A stretch of 64,000 nucleotides of DNA from Winogradskyella litoriviva (GCF_013249065.1 NZ_JABRWQ010000001.1:806001-870000); one strand, 5' to 3'; positions 41,781 to 50,853 are shown, numbered from the stretch's first letter. The notes: generated from the sequence alone by a model not told the origin. A program made the numbers and translations.

Positions 41781-42995
41781 TTAGGACAGCATCATTATCG
41801 CCTTTTTTAAGGCAACAATAAAAGCATCTATTTCTTCTTTAGTATTATAGAACATAAAGGAAGCTCTAATTGTTCCGGGAATCTTATAGAAATCCATTAT
41901 TGGTTGTGCACAATGATGACCTGTTCTAACTGCTATACCCATTTTATCTAATATTGTTCCAATATCATAAGGATGAATATTGCTTACGTTAAAGGAAATG
42001 ACGGATGTTTTTTCTTTGGCTGTGCCGTAAATTTTTAAACCTTCAATTTGTTGTAATTGTTCGGTGCCGTATTCTAATAGTTCATGTTCGTATTGGGCAA
42101 TGTTATCAAAACCAATGCTGTTCATATAATCTATTGCTGCACCAAAAGCAATACCACCACAAATATTTGGTGTTCCTGCTTCAAATTTATGAGGTAAGGC
42201 TGCGTAGGTTGTTTTTTCAAAAGACACTTCTGCAATCATTTCGCCTCCGCCTTGGTAAGGTGGTAACTTATTCAGCCATTCTTCTTTTCCATAAAGCATA
42301 CCAACTCCTGTTGGTCCGCAAATTTTGTGGGCAGAACACACATAGAAATCAACATTTAAAGCTTGAACGTCTGGTTTTAAATGCGGACAAGATTGAGCAC
42401 CATCTACTAAAACAGCAGCGCCAACCTGGTGTGCTTTTTCTATAATATATTCAATAGGATTTATGGTTCCTAAAGCATTAGAAATATGATTTACAAAGAC
42501 CAATTTGGTGTTGTCGTTTAAAAGCGCATCGTATGCTGACATAATTAATTCGCCATTTTCATTCATCGGAATGACTTTTAAACTGGCTCCTGTGCGTTCA
42601 CAAAGCATTTGCCATGGCACAATATTACTGTGGTGCTCTAAAGCAGAAACAATAATTTCATCTCCTTTTTTTAAGAGTGAAGAAAAGCCGTTAGCAACTA
42701 AATTGATACTATGCGTTGTACCAGCAGTATAAATGATTTCGTAACTGTGTTTAGCATTAAAATGTTTCTGAATTTTAATACGTGCTTGCTCATAAGCGTC
42801 CGTTGCTTCCTGGCTTAAACTATGCACACCTCTATGAATATTTGCATTGTAATTGCTGTAATAATCTACAATAACATCAATGACTTGCTGAGGTGTTTGC
42901 GAAGTTGCAGCATTATCGAAATATATGAGTGGTTTCCCATTAACCGTTCTATTGAGAATGGGGAAGTCTTTTCTTATGTTTTGTACGTCTAACAT
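41781..42995 (-). CDS. sufS: Cysteine desulfurase SufS
   Basis: A 404-residue PLP enzyme of the class V aminotransferase fold. The PLP lysine is K224 in CSAHKICGPTG, and the catalytic cysteine is in RTGHHCAQP (about 362), the SufS (type II) form with a short active-site loop. It removes sulfur from cysteine for iron-sulfur clusters, with SufE as partner. The ATG chosen (MLDVQNIRKDFP) lies downstream of a perfect -7 element; an in-frame ATG seven codons earlier would overlap that element. Confidence 0.94.
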   Translation of the reverse strand: MLDVQNIRKDFPILNRTVNGKPLIYFDNAATSQTPQQVIDVIVDYYSNYNANIHRGVHSLSQEATDAYEQARIKIQKHFNAKHSYEIIYTAGTTHSINLVANGFSSLLKKGDEIIVSALEHHSNIVPWQMLCERTGASLKVIPMNENGELIMSAYDALLNDNTKLVFVNHISNALGTINPIEYIIEKAHQVGAAVLVDGAQSCPHLKPDVQALNVDFYVCSAHKICGPTGVGMLYGKEEWLNKLPPYQGGGEMIAEVSFEKTTYAALPHKFEAGTPNICGGIAFGAAIDYMNSIGFDNIAQYEHELLEYGTEQLQQIEGLKIYGTAKEKTSVISFNVSNIHPYDIGTILDKMGIAVRTGHHCAQPIMDFYKIPGTIRASFMFYNTKEEIDAFIVALKKAIMMLS

Positions 42996-43013
42996 TATCT
43001 GAATTGCTAAATA

Positions 43014-43021
43014 CAAAGATA
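43014..43021 (-). promoter_or_regulatory. -7 promoter element of the sufS operon
   Basis: Minus-strand TATCTTTG, perfect -7 match, 18 bases before the sufS ATG. It shows that sufS can be transcribed apart from the sufABCD genes. Confidence 0.55.
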
Positions 43022-43083
43022 CAACGCAATGTTCTTAAAGAAAAACTAATAGGTATGCATTAAAATAAATAAAACACATTTTA

Positions 43084-43114
43084 TTTGGATACATTTATAT
43101 AAAATGTATATTTG
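43084..43114 (+). promoter_or_regulatory. Promoter of padR, overlapped by a palindrome
   Basis: TTTG, exactly 19 bases, then TATATTTG: a perfect Bacteroidota promoter ending four bases before the padR ATG. A 21-bp palindrome with arms ATACATTT and AAATGTAT (5-base spacer, 43089-43109) covers the spacer and first half of the -7 element. Known PadR operators are built from ATGT/ACAT half-sites, so this is a probable autoregulatory operator. Confidence 0.75.
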
Positions 43115-43118
43115 TAAT

Positions 43119-43451
43119 ATGTATAGTAAAGAATTAACTAAAGGAACGTTACAACCTATTATTTTAACGCTTATTAATAACAAGGGTAAAATGTACGGTT
43201 ATGAGATTACACAAGAAGTAAAGAAGATGACATCAGGAAAAATTGATATTTCGGAAGGTGCATTATATCCAATTTTACATAAGCTTGAAGCAAAGAAGGT
43301 TTTAGAAACTGAAAAAGTATTTATTGGTAAGCGTGTTAGAAAGTATTATAAAGTAACCAAGGAAGGTAAAAAAATGGTTGAAACCGTTACTGAGGAAATC
43401 AATGATTTTATAGAAACGTTGAGCCTGATTTTTAATCCAAAACCCATATAA
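43119..43451 (+). CDS. PadR family transcriptional regulator
   Basis: A 110-residue winged-helix repressor: LTKGTLQPIILTLINNKGKM at the start, the recognition region ISEGALYPILHKLEAKKVL, the wing GKRVRKYYKVTKEGKK, and a C-terminal dimerisation helix. The ATG giving MYSKELTKG is four bases after a perfect -7 element; an in-frame ATG five codons earlier is inside the promoter and cannot be used. The next gene starts after two bases and encodes the HAAS-like membrane protein that usually accompanies PadR regulators. It probably represses its own operon. Confidence 0.9.
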   Translation: MYSKELTKGTLQPIILTLINNKGKMYGYEITQEVKKMTSGKIDISEGALYPILHKLEAKKVLETEKVFIGKRVRKYYKVTKEGKKMVETVTEEINDFIETLSLIFNPKPI

Positions 43452-43453
43452 AC

Positions 43454-43882
43454 ATGGAATTAACAGAAAAACATATCACGTTTATTGAAAATAGCTTGTC
43501 TTTGTATGGTGTGGAAAATATTGATTTAAGGGAAGATTTACTAGACCATATCTGCACTTATATTGAAAATCAAGATTCTGAAGATTTTAATAGGTTGTAT
43601 CAACAAGCTTTACAGAAATTTGGTGGTTATGCAAGTTTTCAGAATCTACAATTAGAAACTAATCATCAAAAATTAGCTAAAGAAATCATTTTTGTAAATA
43701 AGTTAAAATTCTCTGCAGGCTTCTTAGTCATCCTTTTATTGGTTGTTAGCTTAGTTTTTCAAATGATGCAATGGCCTTATGCAAATGCTTATTTACTTGG
43801 TGTAATTGTAGTGTCAGTATTAGTAATACTTCCTGCTCATTTTTATGCAGCCTATAAAAAATCTATTCACAAATATTCTTAA
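43454..43882 (+). CDS. HAAS-like membrane protein, PadR partner
   Basis: A 142-residue protein. The N-terminal 75 residues are helical and acidic (IDLREDLLDHICTYIEN, then LYQQALQKFGGYASF), resembling the HAAS helical signalling domain that accompanies PadR regulators. Two membrane segments follow (about 82-105 and 110-132) with the sequence MMQWPYANAYLL between them and PAHFYAAYKKS after. The WPY...P-x-FY arrangement recurs in the next gene. A sensor or modulator role is inferred from the pairing with PadR. Confidence 0.65.
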   Translation: MELTEKHITFIENSLSLYGVENIDLREDLLDHICTYIENQDSEDFNRLYQQALQKFGGYASFQNLQLETNHQKLAKEIIFVNKLKFSAGFLVILLLVVSLVFQMMQWPYANAYLLGVIVVSVLVILPAHFYAAYKKSIHKYS

Positions 43883-43892
43883 AACATTTATT

Positions 43893-44072
43893 ATGAAGAA
43901 ATCATTCTACATCCTCGGATTTGTAACATTTTTTATTCTCGGAATTGGTGCAATGTTTGAGTTTTTGACATGGCCATACAGAGGTGTTATCGTTTTTATC
44001 GGCTTTCTGTTTCTTAATTTCGGATTGATTCCTACCTATTTCTATCAAAAATATCAGCAATGTCAGTCTTAA
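43893..44072 (+). CDS. Small two-span membrane protein with WPY motif
   Basis: A 59-residue protein starting MKKSFYILGF, with two hydrophobic helices separated by FLTWPYRGVIV and ending IPTYFYQKYQQ. The pattern W-P-Y, about 17 residues, P-x-x-F-Y matches the membrane part of the preceding 142-residue protein, so the two look related by duplication. An ATG 16 codons earlier overlaps the previous gene and adds no signal. Its end overlaps the start of the hydrolase gene by 13 bases. Confidence 0.6.
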   Translation: MKKSFYILGFVTFFILGIGAMFEFLTWPYRGVIVFIGFLFLNFGLIPTYFYQKYQQCQS

Positions 44073-45715
44073 GATATTGCTGTTTTCTGATATGCTTGAT
44101 TGTCTATTGTTCTGCAACAACACAAACTGATATCACTAAAAAGATTGATGAACTATTAGAAGTTTACGATTCTAATGAAGCGCCAGGAGTAACTGTAAGG
44201 GTTATTAACCAAGGAAAATCTATTTACTCTAAAGGGTTTGGACTTTCAAATTTAAACTACAACATCAAAAATTCGGATTCAACGATTTTTAGTTTGGCAT
44301 CCGTTGCTAAACAGTTTACCGCATCTGCTGTTTGGGCATTGATTAATGACGGAAAATTAAATTTAGAGGATGATATTAGAACGTATTTGCCAGAATTTCC
44401 AAAGTATAATAATATTATAAAAATTAAGCATTTATTAAACCATACAAGTGGAATTAGGAACTACCATACCTTAATGTATTTGTCAGGTTTTGATTATGAC
44501 ACATCTTATTATGATAATAATACTGTGCTTCAATTGGCATGCAAACAAAAAGGATTAAATAATCAACCAGGAGAAAAAGTTAGTTATTCTAATACCAATT
44601 ATAATCTTTTAGCGCTAATAATTGAAAGAATTTCAGAACAAAACCTCAATGATTATTTAAGGCTAAAAATTCTAAGTCCCTTGCAAATGAATTCCACTTT
44701 TGTTAGAGTAGAACACGGTAAACCAATTAAAAACAAAGCTGTTGGTTATCAGCAACAGAAAGAAGGCTTCAAGTTTTCTACAAGTAGTCAATTAAGTTAT
44801 GGAGCAGGTAGTATGGGTTCTTCTGCCAATGACATGGCTATTTGGATGCAAATGCTCAATGAACAAATTTTAGAATTTACATCCTTAGCTCAATTTTTAA
44901 AAGAAACCGAAGTATTAAAGTCTGGCGAGAAGACAACCTATGCAAGAGGATTAATGATAGATAACTACAAAGGTTATAAAACAGCACATCATAGTGGTTT
45001 TGGGTTTGGTGGACGTACGCAATTAATTACTATTTCTAAAAAGCAACTAGGTATTATTGTTTTAACCAATTCTCAATCTATAGATGCCCCAAAAATTGGA
45101 TACCAGATTTTAGATATTTTAATTGAAGACAAAGAAAAGTTTAAAGATATAAAGGAAGAAAAAATAAGATTTAAAGAACAGGATTTCAAGGCATTTATTG
45201 GCGAATATAAAGAGGTCAATAGCGATATGACTATGACATTATTTGTAGAAAACGATACCCTAAAATCTATTGGTTCTATGGGAAGAACTGCTGCTGCACT
45301 CGTGCAATTTGACGAAAACAAGTTTCATAGAACCCAAAGCCAGAACGTGAAATATGATTTTACACCTTCAGCATCTCACGATATGATTATTTCATTTGGA
45401 GGTACACCATTTTATTTTAAATATGCTAAATTTATTGATGCTGAAGGCATTGAAGTCTCAGATTTTGTGGGAGATTTTTATTCGGAAGAATTAGATGTTA
45501 CTTATCGTTTTTTTGAAGAAGACCATAAGCTTAAATTGTCTTACGCAGGAAAGCAAAGTGTAAATTTATATCCCATTCAGTTAAACCAATATGGTAATAA
45601 TGATAGAACACTTTATCATTTTGTAAAAGATGAAAACAACAGAGTACAAGGTATGCTTTTATCTTGTGATGGGACTGTTAGGGAAATTGTATTTAAAAAA
45701 GAAAAGGATCGCTAA
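44060..45715 (+). CDS. Serine hydrolase, beta-lactamase/class C fold
   Basis: A 551-residue secreted or membrane-anchored protein with a hydrophobic signal (about 4-18, YCCFLICLIVYCSA). The class C motifs are S81-V-A-K84 (SxxK), YSNTNY (YxN, about 175) and HHSGFGFGG (HxG). The last 170 residues form an additional beta-rich region. Homologs are peptidases, esterases or D-amino-acid hydrolases; the activity is unknown, and it need not confer drug resistance. It is the last gene of the PadR unit, translationally overlapped with the preceding small gene. Confidence 0.85.
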   Translation: MSVLRYCCFLICLIVYCSATTQTDITKKIDELLEVYDSNEAPGVTVRVINQGKSIYSKGFGLSNLNYNIKNSDSTIFSLASVAKQFTASAVWALINDGKLNLEDDIRTYLPEFPKYNNIIKIKHLLNHTSGIRNYHTLMYLSGFDYDTSYYDNNTVLQLACKQKGLNNQPGEKVSYSNTNYNLLALIIERISEQNLNDYLRLKILSPLQMNSTFVRVEHGKPIKNKAVGYQQQKEGFKFSTSSQLSYGAGSMGSSANDMAIWMQMLNEQILEFTSLAQFLKETEVLKSGEKTTYARGLMIDNYKGYKTAHHSGFGFGGRTQLITISKKQLGIIVLTNSQSIDAPKIGYQILDILIEDKEKFKDIKEEKIRFKEQDFKAFIGEYKEVNSDMTMTLFVENDTLKSIGSMGRTAAALVQFDENKFHRTQSQNVKYDFTPSASHDMIISFGGTPFYFKYAKFIDAEGIEVSDFVGDFYSEELDVTYRFFEEDHKLKLSYAGKQSVNLYPIQLNQYGNNDRTLYHFVKDENNRVQGMLLSCDGTVREIVFKKEKDR

Positions 45716-45732
45716 ATGGCCATCCTTTTTTT
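45703..45732 (+). terminator. Terminator of the PadR-hydrolase operon
   Basis: Arms AAAAGGAT and ATCCTTTT with the hydrolase stop codon in the loop, followed by T residues. Confidence 0.65.
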
Positions 45733-45743
45733 GTGAATAATTA

Positions 45744-45776
45744 AGATCTTTAAGGTTTTCAAAACCTTAAAGATCT
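45744..45776. repeat. Perfect 33-bp palindrome between convergent genes
   Basis: Two exact 16-base arms, AGATCTTTAAGGTTTT and its complement, around a single C. There is no T run on either side. It sits between the end of the hydrolase and the end of sufD, so it may act as a bidirectional terminator or be a dispersed palindromic repeat. Confidence 0.8.
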
Positions 45777-45789
45777 GTTGTTGTATAAG

Positions 45790-47103
45790 TTATAAGTCAA
45801 ACCCAAGATTTACACCTAATTTCTTAGCTATAATCTTAGTAATTCTATTTTTTAGTTCTGGTATTTTAACCGAATCCATCACGTTGTTACTAAAGGCAAA
45901 CATTAATAATGCTCTAGCTTCTTTCTCAGGTATTCCTCTAGATCGTAAGTAAAACATTGCACTTTCATCTAACTGACCAATCGTACAACCGTGAGAACAT
46001 TTTACATCATCTGCAAAAATTTCAAGCTGAGGCTTGGTGTTAATGGATGCTTTGTCACTCATTAAGATGTTATTATTAGCTTGAAACGCATTGGTTTTTT
46101 GCGCTTCCTTTTCTACAACAACTTTTCCATTAAAAACACCTGTTGCGCTATCATCAAAAATACCTTTGTAATCTTGGTGGCTTTCGCAATTTGGTTCTAT
46201 GTGGTGTACTAACGTGTTGTGGTCTACGTGTTGCTTATCTCCAATTATGGTAATTCCTTTCATGGTAGAATCAATACGCTCTCCATTTTGGTAAAAATTA
46301 AGATTGTTTCTAGTTAATTTACCACCAAAAGAAAAGGTATGCACTTTAGCTAAACTTTCTTGTTTTTGATTGACGTAAGTGTTATCAATTAATGAAGCAC
46401 TTTGCTTATCATTCTGAATTTTATAATAATCTACAATAGCACGTTTATTAGTAAAGATTTCAGTTACAGAATTGGTTAAAACAGGGTTGTCCGTTAAACT
46501 CTGGTGACGTTCTATAATCTGAACATGTGCATTTTCGTTAACTACAATGAGGTTACGAGGTTGTAATAGCACTGCAGATTCATTTCCTGTTGAAAAATGG
46601 ATAATTTGAATTGGTTTGTCTACAACTTTATTCTTTGGAATATTGATGTAAGCACCTTCATGTGAAAATGCAGTATTTAATGATGACAAACCATCTTTTG
46701 ATGCAATTTTATTGAAATAATTATCAATAATAACTTTGTATTTTGGTTTTGTTAAAGCTGAAGACATTAAGCATACATCTAAACCATCATGTGTGGTTTG
46801 AGATAGGTTAGAAGCATATTTTCCGTCAATAAAAATAATTTTATAAGCATCTATCTCATGTATAAAATATTTCTTTACATCTTTAAATTCAATATCATTT
46901 TCATGCTTGGGAAACACACTGTAATCTTGTTTTAAAACAGTATTTAAGGATGTGTATTTCCAATCTTCTAATTTCTTAGTAGGAAATCCTTCTGCTTCAA
47001 AAGTTTTTATGGCTTCAGTACGAATGTCATGTATGGACGAGTGCACATCTACTGTGTCTTCAAATGCCATAAATGACGATACTAATTTTTCTTTTAAACT
47101 CAT
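45790..47103 (-). CDS. sufD: Iron-sulfur assembly scaffold subunit SufD
   Basis: A 437-residue beta-helix protein. The C-terminal core with CSHGCTIGQLDESAMFYLRSRGI (first part at about 370) is the SufB/SufD signature, with DDVKCSHG conserved. SufD forms the SufB-SufC2-SufD scaffold where clusters are built. It is the last gene of the sufA-B-lipoprotein-C-D group and lies 78 bases after sufC, a gap rich in short ACAAC/ACTA repeats on the coding strand but with no clear signal. Confidence 0.93.
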   Translation of the reverse strand: MSLKEKLVSSFMAFEDTVDVHSSIHDIRTEAIKTFEAEGFPTKKLEDWKYTSLNTVLKQDYSVFPKHENDIEFKDVKKYFIHEIDAYKIIFIDGKYASNLSQTTHDGLDVCLMSSALTKPKYKVIIDNYFNKIASKDGLSSLNTAFSHEGAYINIPKNKVVDKPIQIIHFSTGNESAVLLQPRNLIVVNENAHVQIIERHQSLTDNPVLTNSVTEIFTNKRAIVDYYKIQNDKQSASLIDNTYVNQKQESLAKVHTFSFGGKLTRNNLNFYQNGERIDSTMKGITIIGDKQHVDHNTLVHHIEPNCESHQDYKGIFDDSATGVFNGKVVVEKEAQKTNAFQANNNILMSDKASINTKPQLEIFADDVKCSHGCTIGQLDESAMFYLRSRGIPEKEARALLMFAFSNNVMDSVKIPELKNRITKIIAKKLGVNLGFDL

Positions 47104-47181
47104 TTGTATTAGTTGTTAGTTGTTGGTTGATAGTCTTAGGTTACTTACTGCAAGCTTAAGACTGACCGACTGCCTACTAAA

Positions 47182-47934
47182 TTAAGCGTTTACTTCTTCT
47201 TTTATCCAATCGTAACCTTTAGCTTCTAACTCGTGTGCTAATTCTTTTCCTCCAGATTTTACAATTTTTCCATTGTATAAAACATGAACAAAATCTGGTA
47301 CAATATGGTCTAATAAACGTTGGTAGTGTGTAATAACAATAACAGCGTTGTCTTTAGATTTTAATTTATTGACACCATTAGCAACAATACGAAGTGCATC
47401 AATGTCTAAACCAGAATCCGTTTCGTCTAAGATAGCTAATTTTGGTTCTAGCATGGCCATTTGAAAAATCTCGTTACGTTTCTTTTCACCACCAGAGAAT
47501 CCTTCGTTTAAAGAACGCGATAAGAACTTACGGTCTATTTCTAAAAGCTCAGATTTTTCACGAATCATTTTCAACATGTCTTTAGCAGGCATATCTTCTA
47601 ATCCTTTAGCTTTTCTTGTTTCGTTAATTGCAGTTTTCATAAAGTTAGTAACACTTACTCCAGGAATTTCTACAGGATATTGAAAAGATAAAAACACACC
47701 TTTATGTGCACGCTCTTCAGCCGCTAATTCTTCAATATCTTCACCTTCTAATAAAATAGAGCCTTCGGTTACTTCATATTCTTCTTTGCCAGCAATTACT
47801 GAGGCTAGTGTACTTTTTCCTGAGCCATTTGGTCCCATTATAGCATGAACTTCTCCTGCTTTTACCTCGAGATTAATACCTTTTAATATGGCTTTGTCTT
47901 CTATACTTGCGTGCAAGTTGTTGATTTTTAACAT
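47182..47934 (-). CDS. sufC: ATPase subunit SufC of iron-sulfur assembly
   Basis: A 250-residue ABC-type ATPase. Walker [10 protein letters not shown] is at 34-42, the ABC signature is [11 protein letters not shown], Walker B is [12 protein letters not shown], and the H-loop is ITHYQRLL. It drives cluster assembly on SufBD. The ATG is four bases after the upstream lipoprotein gene, which implies coupling. Confidence 0.96.
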   Translation of the reverse strand: MLKINNLHASIEDKAILKGINLEVKAGEVHAIMGPNGSGKSTLASVIAGKEEYEVTEGSILLEGEDIEELAAEERAHKGVFLSFQYPVEIPGVSVTNFMKTAINETRKAKGLEDMPAKDMLKMIREKSELLEIDRKFLSRSLNEGFSGGEKKRNEIFQMAMLEPKLAILDETDSGLDIDALRIVANGVNKLKSKDNAVIVITHYQRLLDHIVPDFVHVLYNGKIVKSGGKELAHELEAKGYDWIKEEVNA

Positions 47935-47938
47935 AGTC

Positions 47939-48349
47939 TTATTTTGCTAATTTTATAACGTCTTTTGAATCTGTATTTGGTGTTTCCACCTTTAATATTT
48001 CTTTAATTTCAACTCTAAAAGGCCAGCCTTCTTCGCCTTCTGGTTTTTTGAATTTCCTAACTCTTACAGTTACAGGAACCATATCTGTTGCTTCTTTCTT
48101 ATATGGCTTAACTTGTTTTTCTAAAAGCTGTAAGTTGTCGTCTATAACTACGCCATAAATTTCATTAGAAGTTTGCAAAACGGCAGCTTTACCAAAATAA
48201 ACAAAATCTCCCTTTATGGTTATCAACCCATCATTTTGATCGAACGATTTTGCTCTGTTCTCTTCTAAATTAACTTCGTTAGTTTTTGTTTCATTTTTAC
48301 ATGAAAATATCGCTAACGCTAAAAAGATAATAAGGTTAAATTTTTTCAT
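47939..48349 (-). CDS. Lipoprotein inserted between sufB and sufC
   Basis: A 136-residue protein with a lipoprotein signal (Cys17 in LAIFSCKNE). The mature part contains [14 protein letters not shown] and [14 protein letters not shown] then [12 protein letters not shown], a beta-rich arrangement reminiscent of the OB-fold C-terminal domain of NlpE, though I cannot confirm it. Its four-base spacing to sufC places it in the suf operon. An envelope lipoprotein here is unexpected, since cluster assembly is cytosolic. Confidence 0.65.
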   Translation of the reverse strand: MKKFNLIIFLALAIFSCKNETKTNEVNLEENRAKSFDQNDGLITIKGDFVYFGKAAVLQTSNEIYGVVIDDNLQLLEKQVKPYKKEATDMVPVTVRVRKFKKPEGEEGWPFRVEIKEILKVETPNTDSKDVIKLAK

Positions 48350-48431
48350 TTTCTCTATCCTGAAATACCGAATTATTATAATTAAACTTTTTTTTTAGTA
48401 CCTAAAAGGTGTTTTATACCTTACGGACATA

Positions 48432-49880
48432 TTATCCTACAGAACCCTCTAAACTAATTTCTAATAATTTCTGAGCCTCTACTGCAAATTCCATTGGTAA
48501 TTTGTTTAATACTTCTTTACTAAATCCATTTACTATTAAAGCAATGGCTTTTTCTGTATCTATACCTCTTTGATTACAGTAAAAAATTTGGTCTTCACCA
48601 ATTTTACTCGTGGTTGCTTCGTGCTCAATCATTGCACTTTTATTTTTCGCTTCAATGTATGGAAACGTGTGTGCACCACATTCATTACCCATTAGTAAAC
48701 TATCACATTGCGAAAAGTTACGTGCATTTTCTGCTCGAGAACTTACTTGTACTAATCCACGATAAGAGTTTTGAGACTTACCAGCAGAAATGCCTTTAGA
48801 TATAATTGTTGATTTTGTATTTTTACCTAAGTGAATCATCTTGGTGCCAGTATCTGCCTGCTGATAATTATTAGTTACAGCTATAGAATAAAACTCACCA
48901 ACTGAATTATCACCTTTTAAAACACAACTAGGATATTTCCATGTTACCGCAGAACCTGTTTCTACTTGTGTCCAAGATATTTTTGCATTTTTCTCACAAA
49001 GCCCTCTTTTAGTTACAAAGTTAAAAACACCTCCTTTACCTTCAGCATTTCCTGGATACCAGTTTTGTACTGTAGAATATTTAATTTCTGCATCATCTAA
49101 TGCAATTAATTCTACAACCGCTGCATGTAATTGATTTTCGTCTCTACTTGGTGCAGTACAACCTTCTAAGTAAGAGACATAACTACCTTCGTCTGCTATC
49201 ACAAGGGTTCTTTCAAACTGTCCTGTACCTGCTTGATTAATTCTAAAATAGGTCGATAATTCCATTGGGCAGCGCACACCTTTTGGAATATAACAGAATG
49301 AGCCATCACTAAAAACGGCAGAATTTAAAGCAGCATAAAAATTGTCTTTTTGAGGTACAACAGTACCAAGATGTTTTCTTACTAATTCTGGATGTTCTTT
49401 TATAGCCTCAGAAATACTCATAAAAATGATGCCTTTTTCGCCTAAAGTCTTTTTAAATGTTGTAGCCACAGAAACTGAATCTACAACGACATCCATAGCA
49501 ACACCTGCTAATTTCTTTTGCTCATCTAATGATATACCTAATTTTTCAAAAGTTGCCAGTAATTCTGGGTCAACTTCATCAATACTATCGTATTTTGGTT
49601 TACTATTTGGTGCAGAATAATATGATATAGCTTGAAAATCTGGTTTTTCGTAATGTACATTAGCCCAATCAGGCTCTTCCATTTCTTTCCAAATTTTAAA
49701 GGCTTCCAAACGCCATTCTGTCATCCATTCTGGTTCATTTTTTTTCTTAGAAATAGCAATAACAACTTCTTCATTAAGTCCAACAGGAAATGTTTCAGAT
49801 TCAATATCTGTATAAAAACCATATTCGTATTCTTTGGTTTTTAATTCTTCCCTTAAATCGTCTTCAGTATATTTACTCAT
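48432..49880 (-). CDS. sufB: Iron-sulfur assembly scaffold subunit SufB
   Basis: A 482-residue beta-helix scaffold. Characteristic segments include [41 protein letters not shown] (both quoted up to about 20 residues), [14 protein letters not shown] and [17 protein letters not shown], with the cluster-building cysteine expected near the ECGAH motif. Length is as in E. coli SufB (495). It follows sufA and precedes the lipoprotein and sufC. Confidence 0.96.
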   Translation of the reverse strand: MSKYTEDDLREELKTKEYEYGFYTDIESETFPVGLNEEVVIAISKKKNEPEWMTEWRLEAFKIWKEMEEPDWANVHYEKPDFQAISYYSAPNSKPKYDSIDEVDPELLATFEKLGISLDEQKKLAGVAMDVVVDSVSVATTFKKTLGEKGIIFMSISEAIKEHPELVRKHLGTVVPQKDNFYAALNSAVFSDGSFCYIPKGVRCPMELSTYFRINQAGTGQFERTLVIADEGSYVSYLEGCTAPSRDENQLHAAVVELIALDDAEIKYSTVQNWYPGNAEGKGGVFNFVTKRGLCEKNAKISWTQVETGSAVTWKYPSCVLKGDNSVGEFYSIAVTNNYQQADTGTKMIHLGKNTKSTIISKGISAGKSQNSYRGLVQVSSRAENARNFSQCDSLLMGNECGAHTFPYIEAKNKSAMIEHEATTSKIGEDQIFYCNQRGIDTEKAIALIVNGFSKEVLNKLPMEFAVEAQKLLEISLEGSVG

Positions 49881-49940
49881 AATTTTTTTTGCGTGATTTT
49901 TAAACTCGTTCCTTTCAGAAAGGTTAGGATGGACTCTCTA

Positions 49941-50270
49941 TTATAGCGAAAAACTTTCTCCACAACCACATGTGCGGTTGGCATTAGGGTTGTTGAAAAC
50001 AAAACCTGTTCCGTTTAATCCACCTGAATATTCTAACGTTGTCCCAATTAGGTAAAGAAAACTCTTTTTATCCACAATGATTTTAATATCGTTGTCTTCA
50101 AAAACTTTGTCGTCTTCGGCTTGTGTTTTATCAAACTTTAAATCGTAAGACAGCCCAGAACAACCACCACTTTTTACACCTACTCTAACATAGTCTGTAC
50201 TTGGGTTGTAGCCATCATCAGTCATTAGTTCTATGACTTTCTTTTTTGCGTGATCAGAGACTTTAATCAT
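49941..50270 (-). CDS. sufA: A-type iron-sulfur carrier (SufA/IscA family)
   Basis: A 109-residue HesB-fold protein. The three cluster cysteines are C37 (GGCSGLSY), C101 and C103 (RTCGCGESF). A-type proteins carry clusters from the scaffold to target enzymes. It heads the suf group and has a perfect -7 element 32 bases upstream. Confidence 0.92.
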   Translation of the reverse strand: MIKVSDHAKKKVIELMTDDGYNPSTDYVRVGVKSGGCSGLSYDLKFDKTQAEDDKVFEDNDIKIIVDKKSFLYLIGTTLEYSGGLNGTGFVFNNPNANRTCGCGESFSL

Positions 50271-50302
50271 ATATTTTAACTAGATTAGTTCTAAATAGAA
50301 TG

Positions 50303-50310
50303 CAAATATA
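50303..50310 (-). promoter_or_regulatory. -7 promoter element of the sufABCD operon
   Basis: Minus-strand TATATTTG, perfect -7 match, 32 bases before the sufA ATG. The leader holds two short inverted repeats, TTCTA/TAGAA and AACTA/TAGTT, which could bind an iron-sulfur or iron regulator; this is speculative. Confidence 0.55.
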
Positions 50311-50405
50311 CGATATAACAAGGGTTTAACCATAGACACTAACATTATATTAGTATATGATTTAATAAGATTTAACTATGACTTAACAGCCAAGGAAATA
50401 CTTAA

Positions 50406-50645
50406 TTATGAAGTCACTTTTGTTTTAGAAACTGTTCTTGTAAGTCTATACAATTCTTGTAGTGTATCTTTTAACTGACTATTTGTAACAGTATTATTTT
50501 CAAAATTACCATTAGAATCTGTAATAACTACGGCATCACAATGAGTGCAAGTGAGCTCAGCAGTATGATCGATGTAGGTCTTTGATCTTTTGTAGTTATG
50601 GCCAAATATGGCGCATGGTAGGATTGGGTTAGTTTTGGGTTTCAT
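50406..50645 (-). CDS. Small CxxC zinc-ribbon-like protein, paralog 1
   Basis: A 79-residue protein beginning MKPKTNPILPCAIFGHNYKR. It has C-x3-FGHNYK near the N-terminus and CTHC about 20 residues later, followed by a helical tail (LKDTLQELYRLTR). Two related genes lie on the other side of thiL. Four cysteine/histidine ligands suggest a small zinc ribbon. A longer frame with 37 extra residues exists upstream, but those residues are not shared with the paralogs. Confidence 0.6.
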   Translation of the reverse strand: MKPKTNPILPCAIFGHNYKRSKTYIDHTAELTCTHCDAVVITDSNGNFENNTVTNSQLKDTLQELYRLTRTVSKTKVTS

Positions 50646-50853
50646 AGGTTGTAAACTTAGGGTAGAGCAATTTAAAAAATACAACTTAAAACAAGTCGAA
50701 ATACGAGATTTTTCGATGAAATGCACAATGTTTTTGGTTTTAATGTTAAAATTCAATGGCTTTATGCTGATATATTAGTTGGATTGAATGATTCTACTCT
50801 TAAAATAAATTATAAATTATTCTATAATTGGTTACAATTAAAAAAAAGCATAA

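Noticed and set aside
42005..42445. A 146-codon frame opposite sufS
   Set aside because: sufS is a clear, fully conserved enzyme on the other strand and the antisense product has no recognisable features.
43104..43118. Upstream ATG for padR
   Set aside because: It overlaps the -7 promoter element and cannot be on the mRNA.
44060..45715. Calling the class C-fold hydrolases antibiotic resistance genes
   Set aside because: SxxK, YxN and HxG motifs are shared by many peptidases and esterases; nothing specific to drug hydrolysis is seen.
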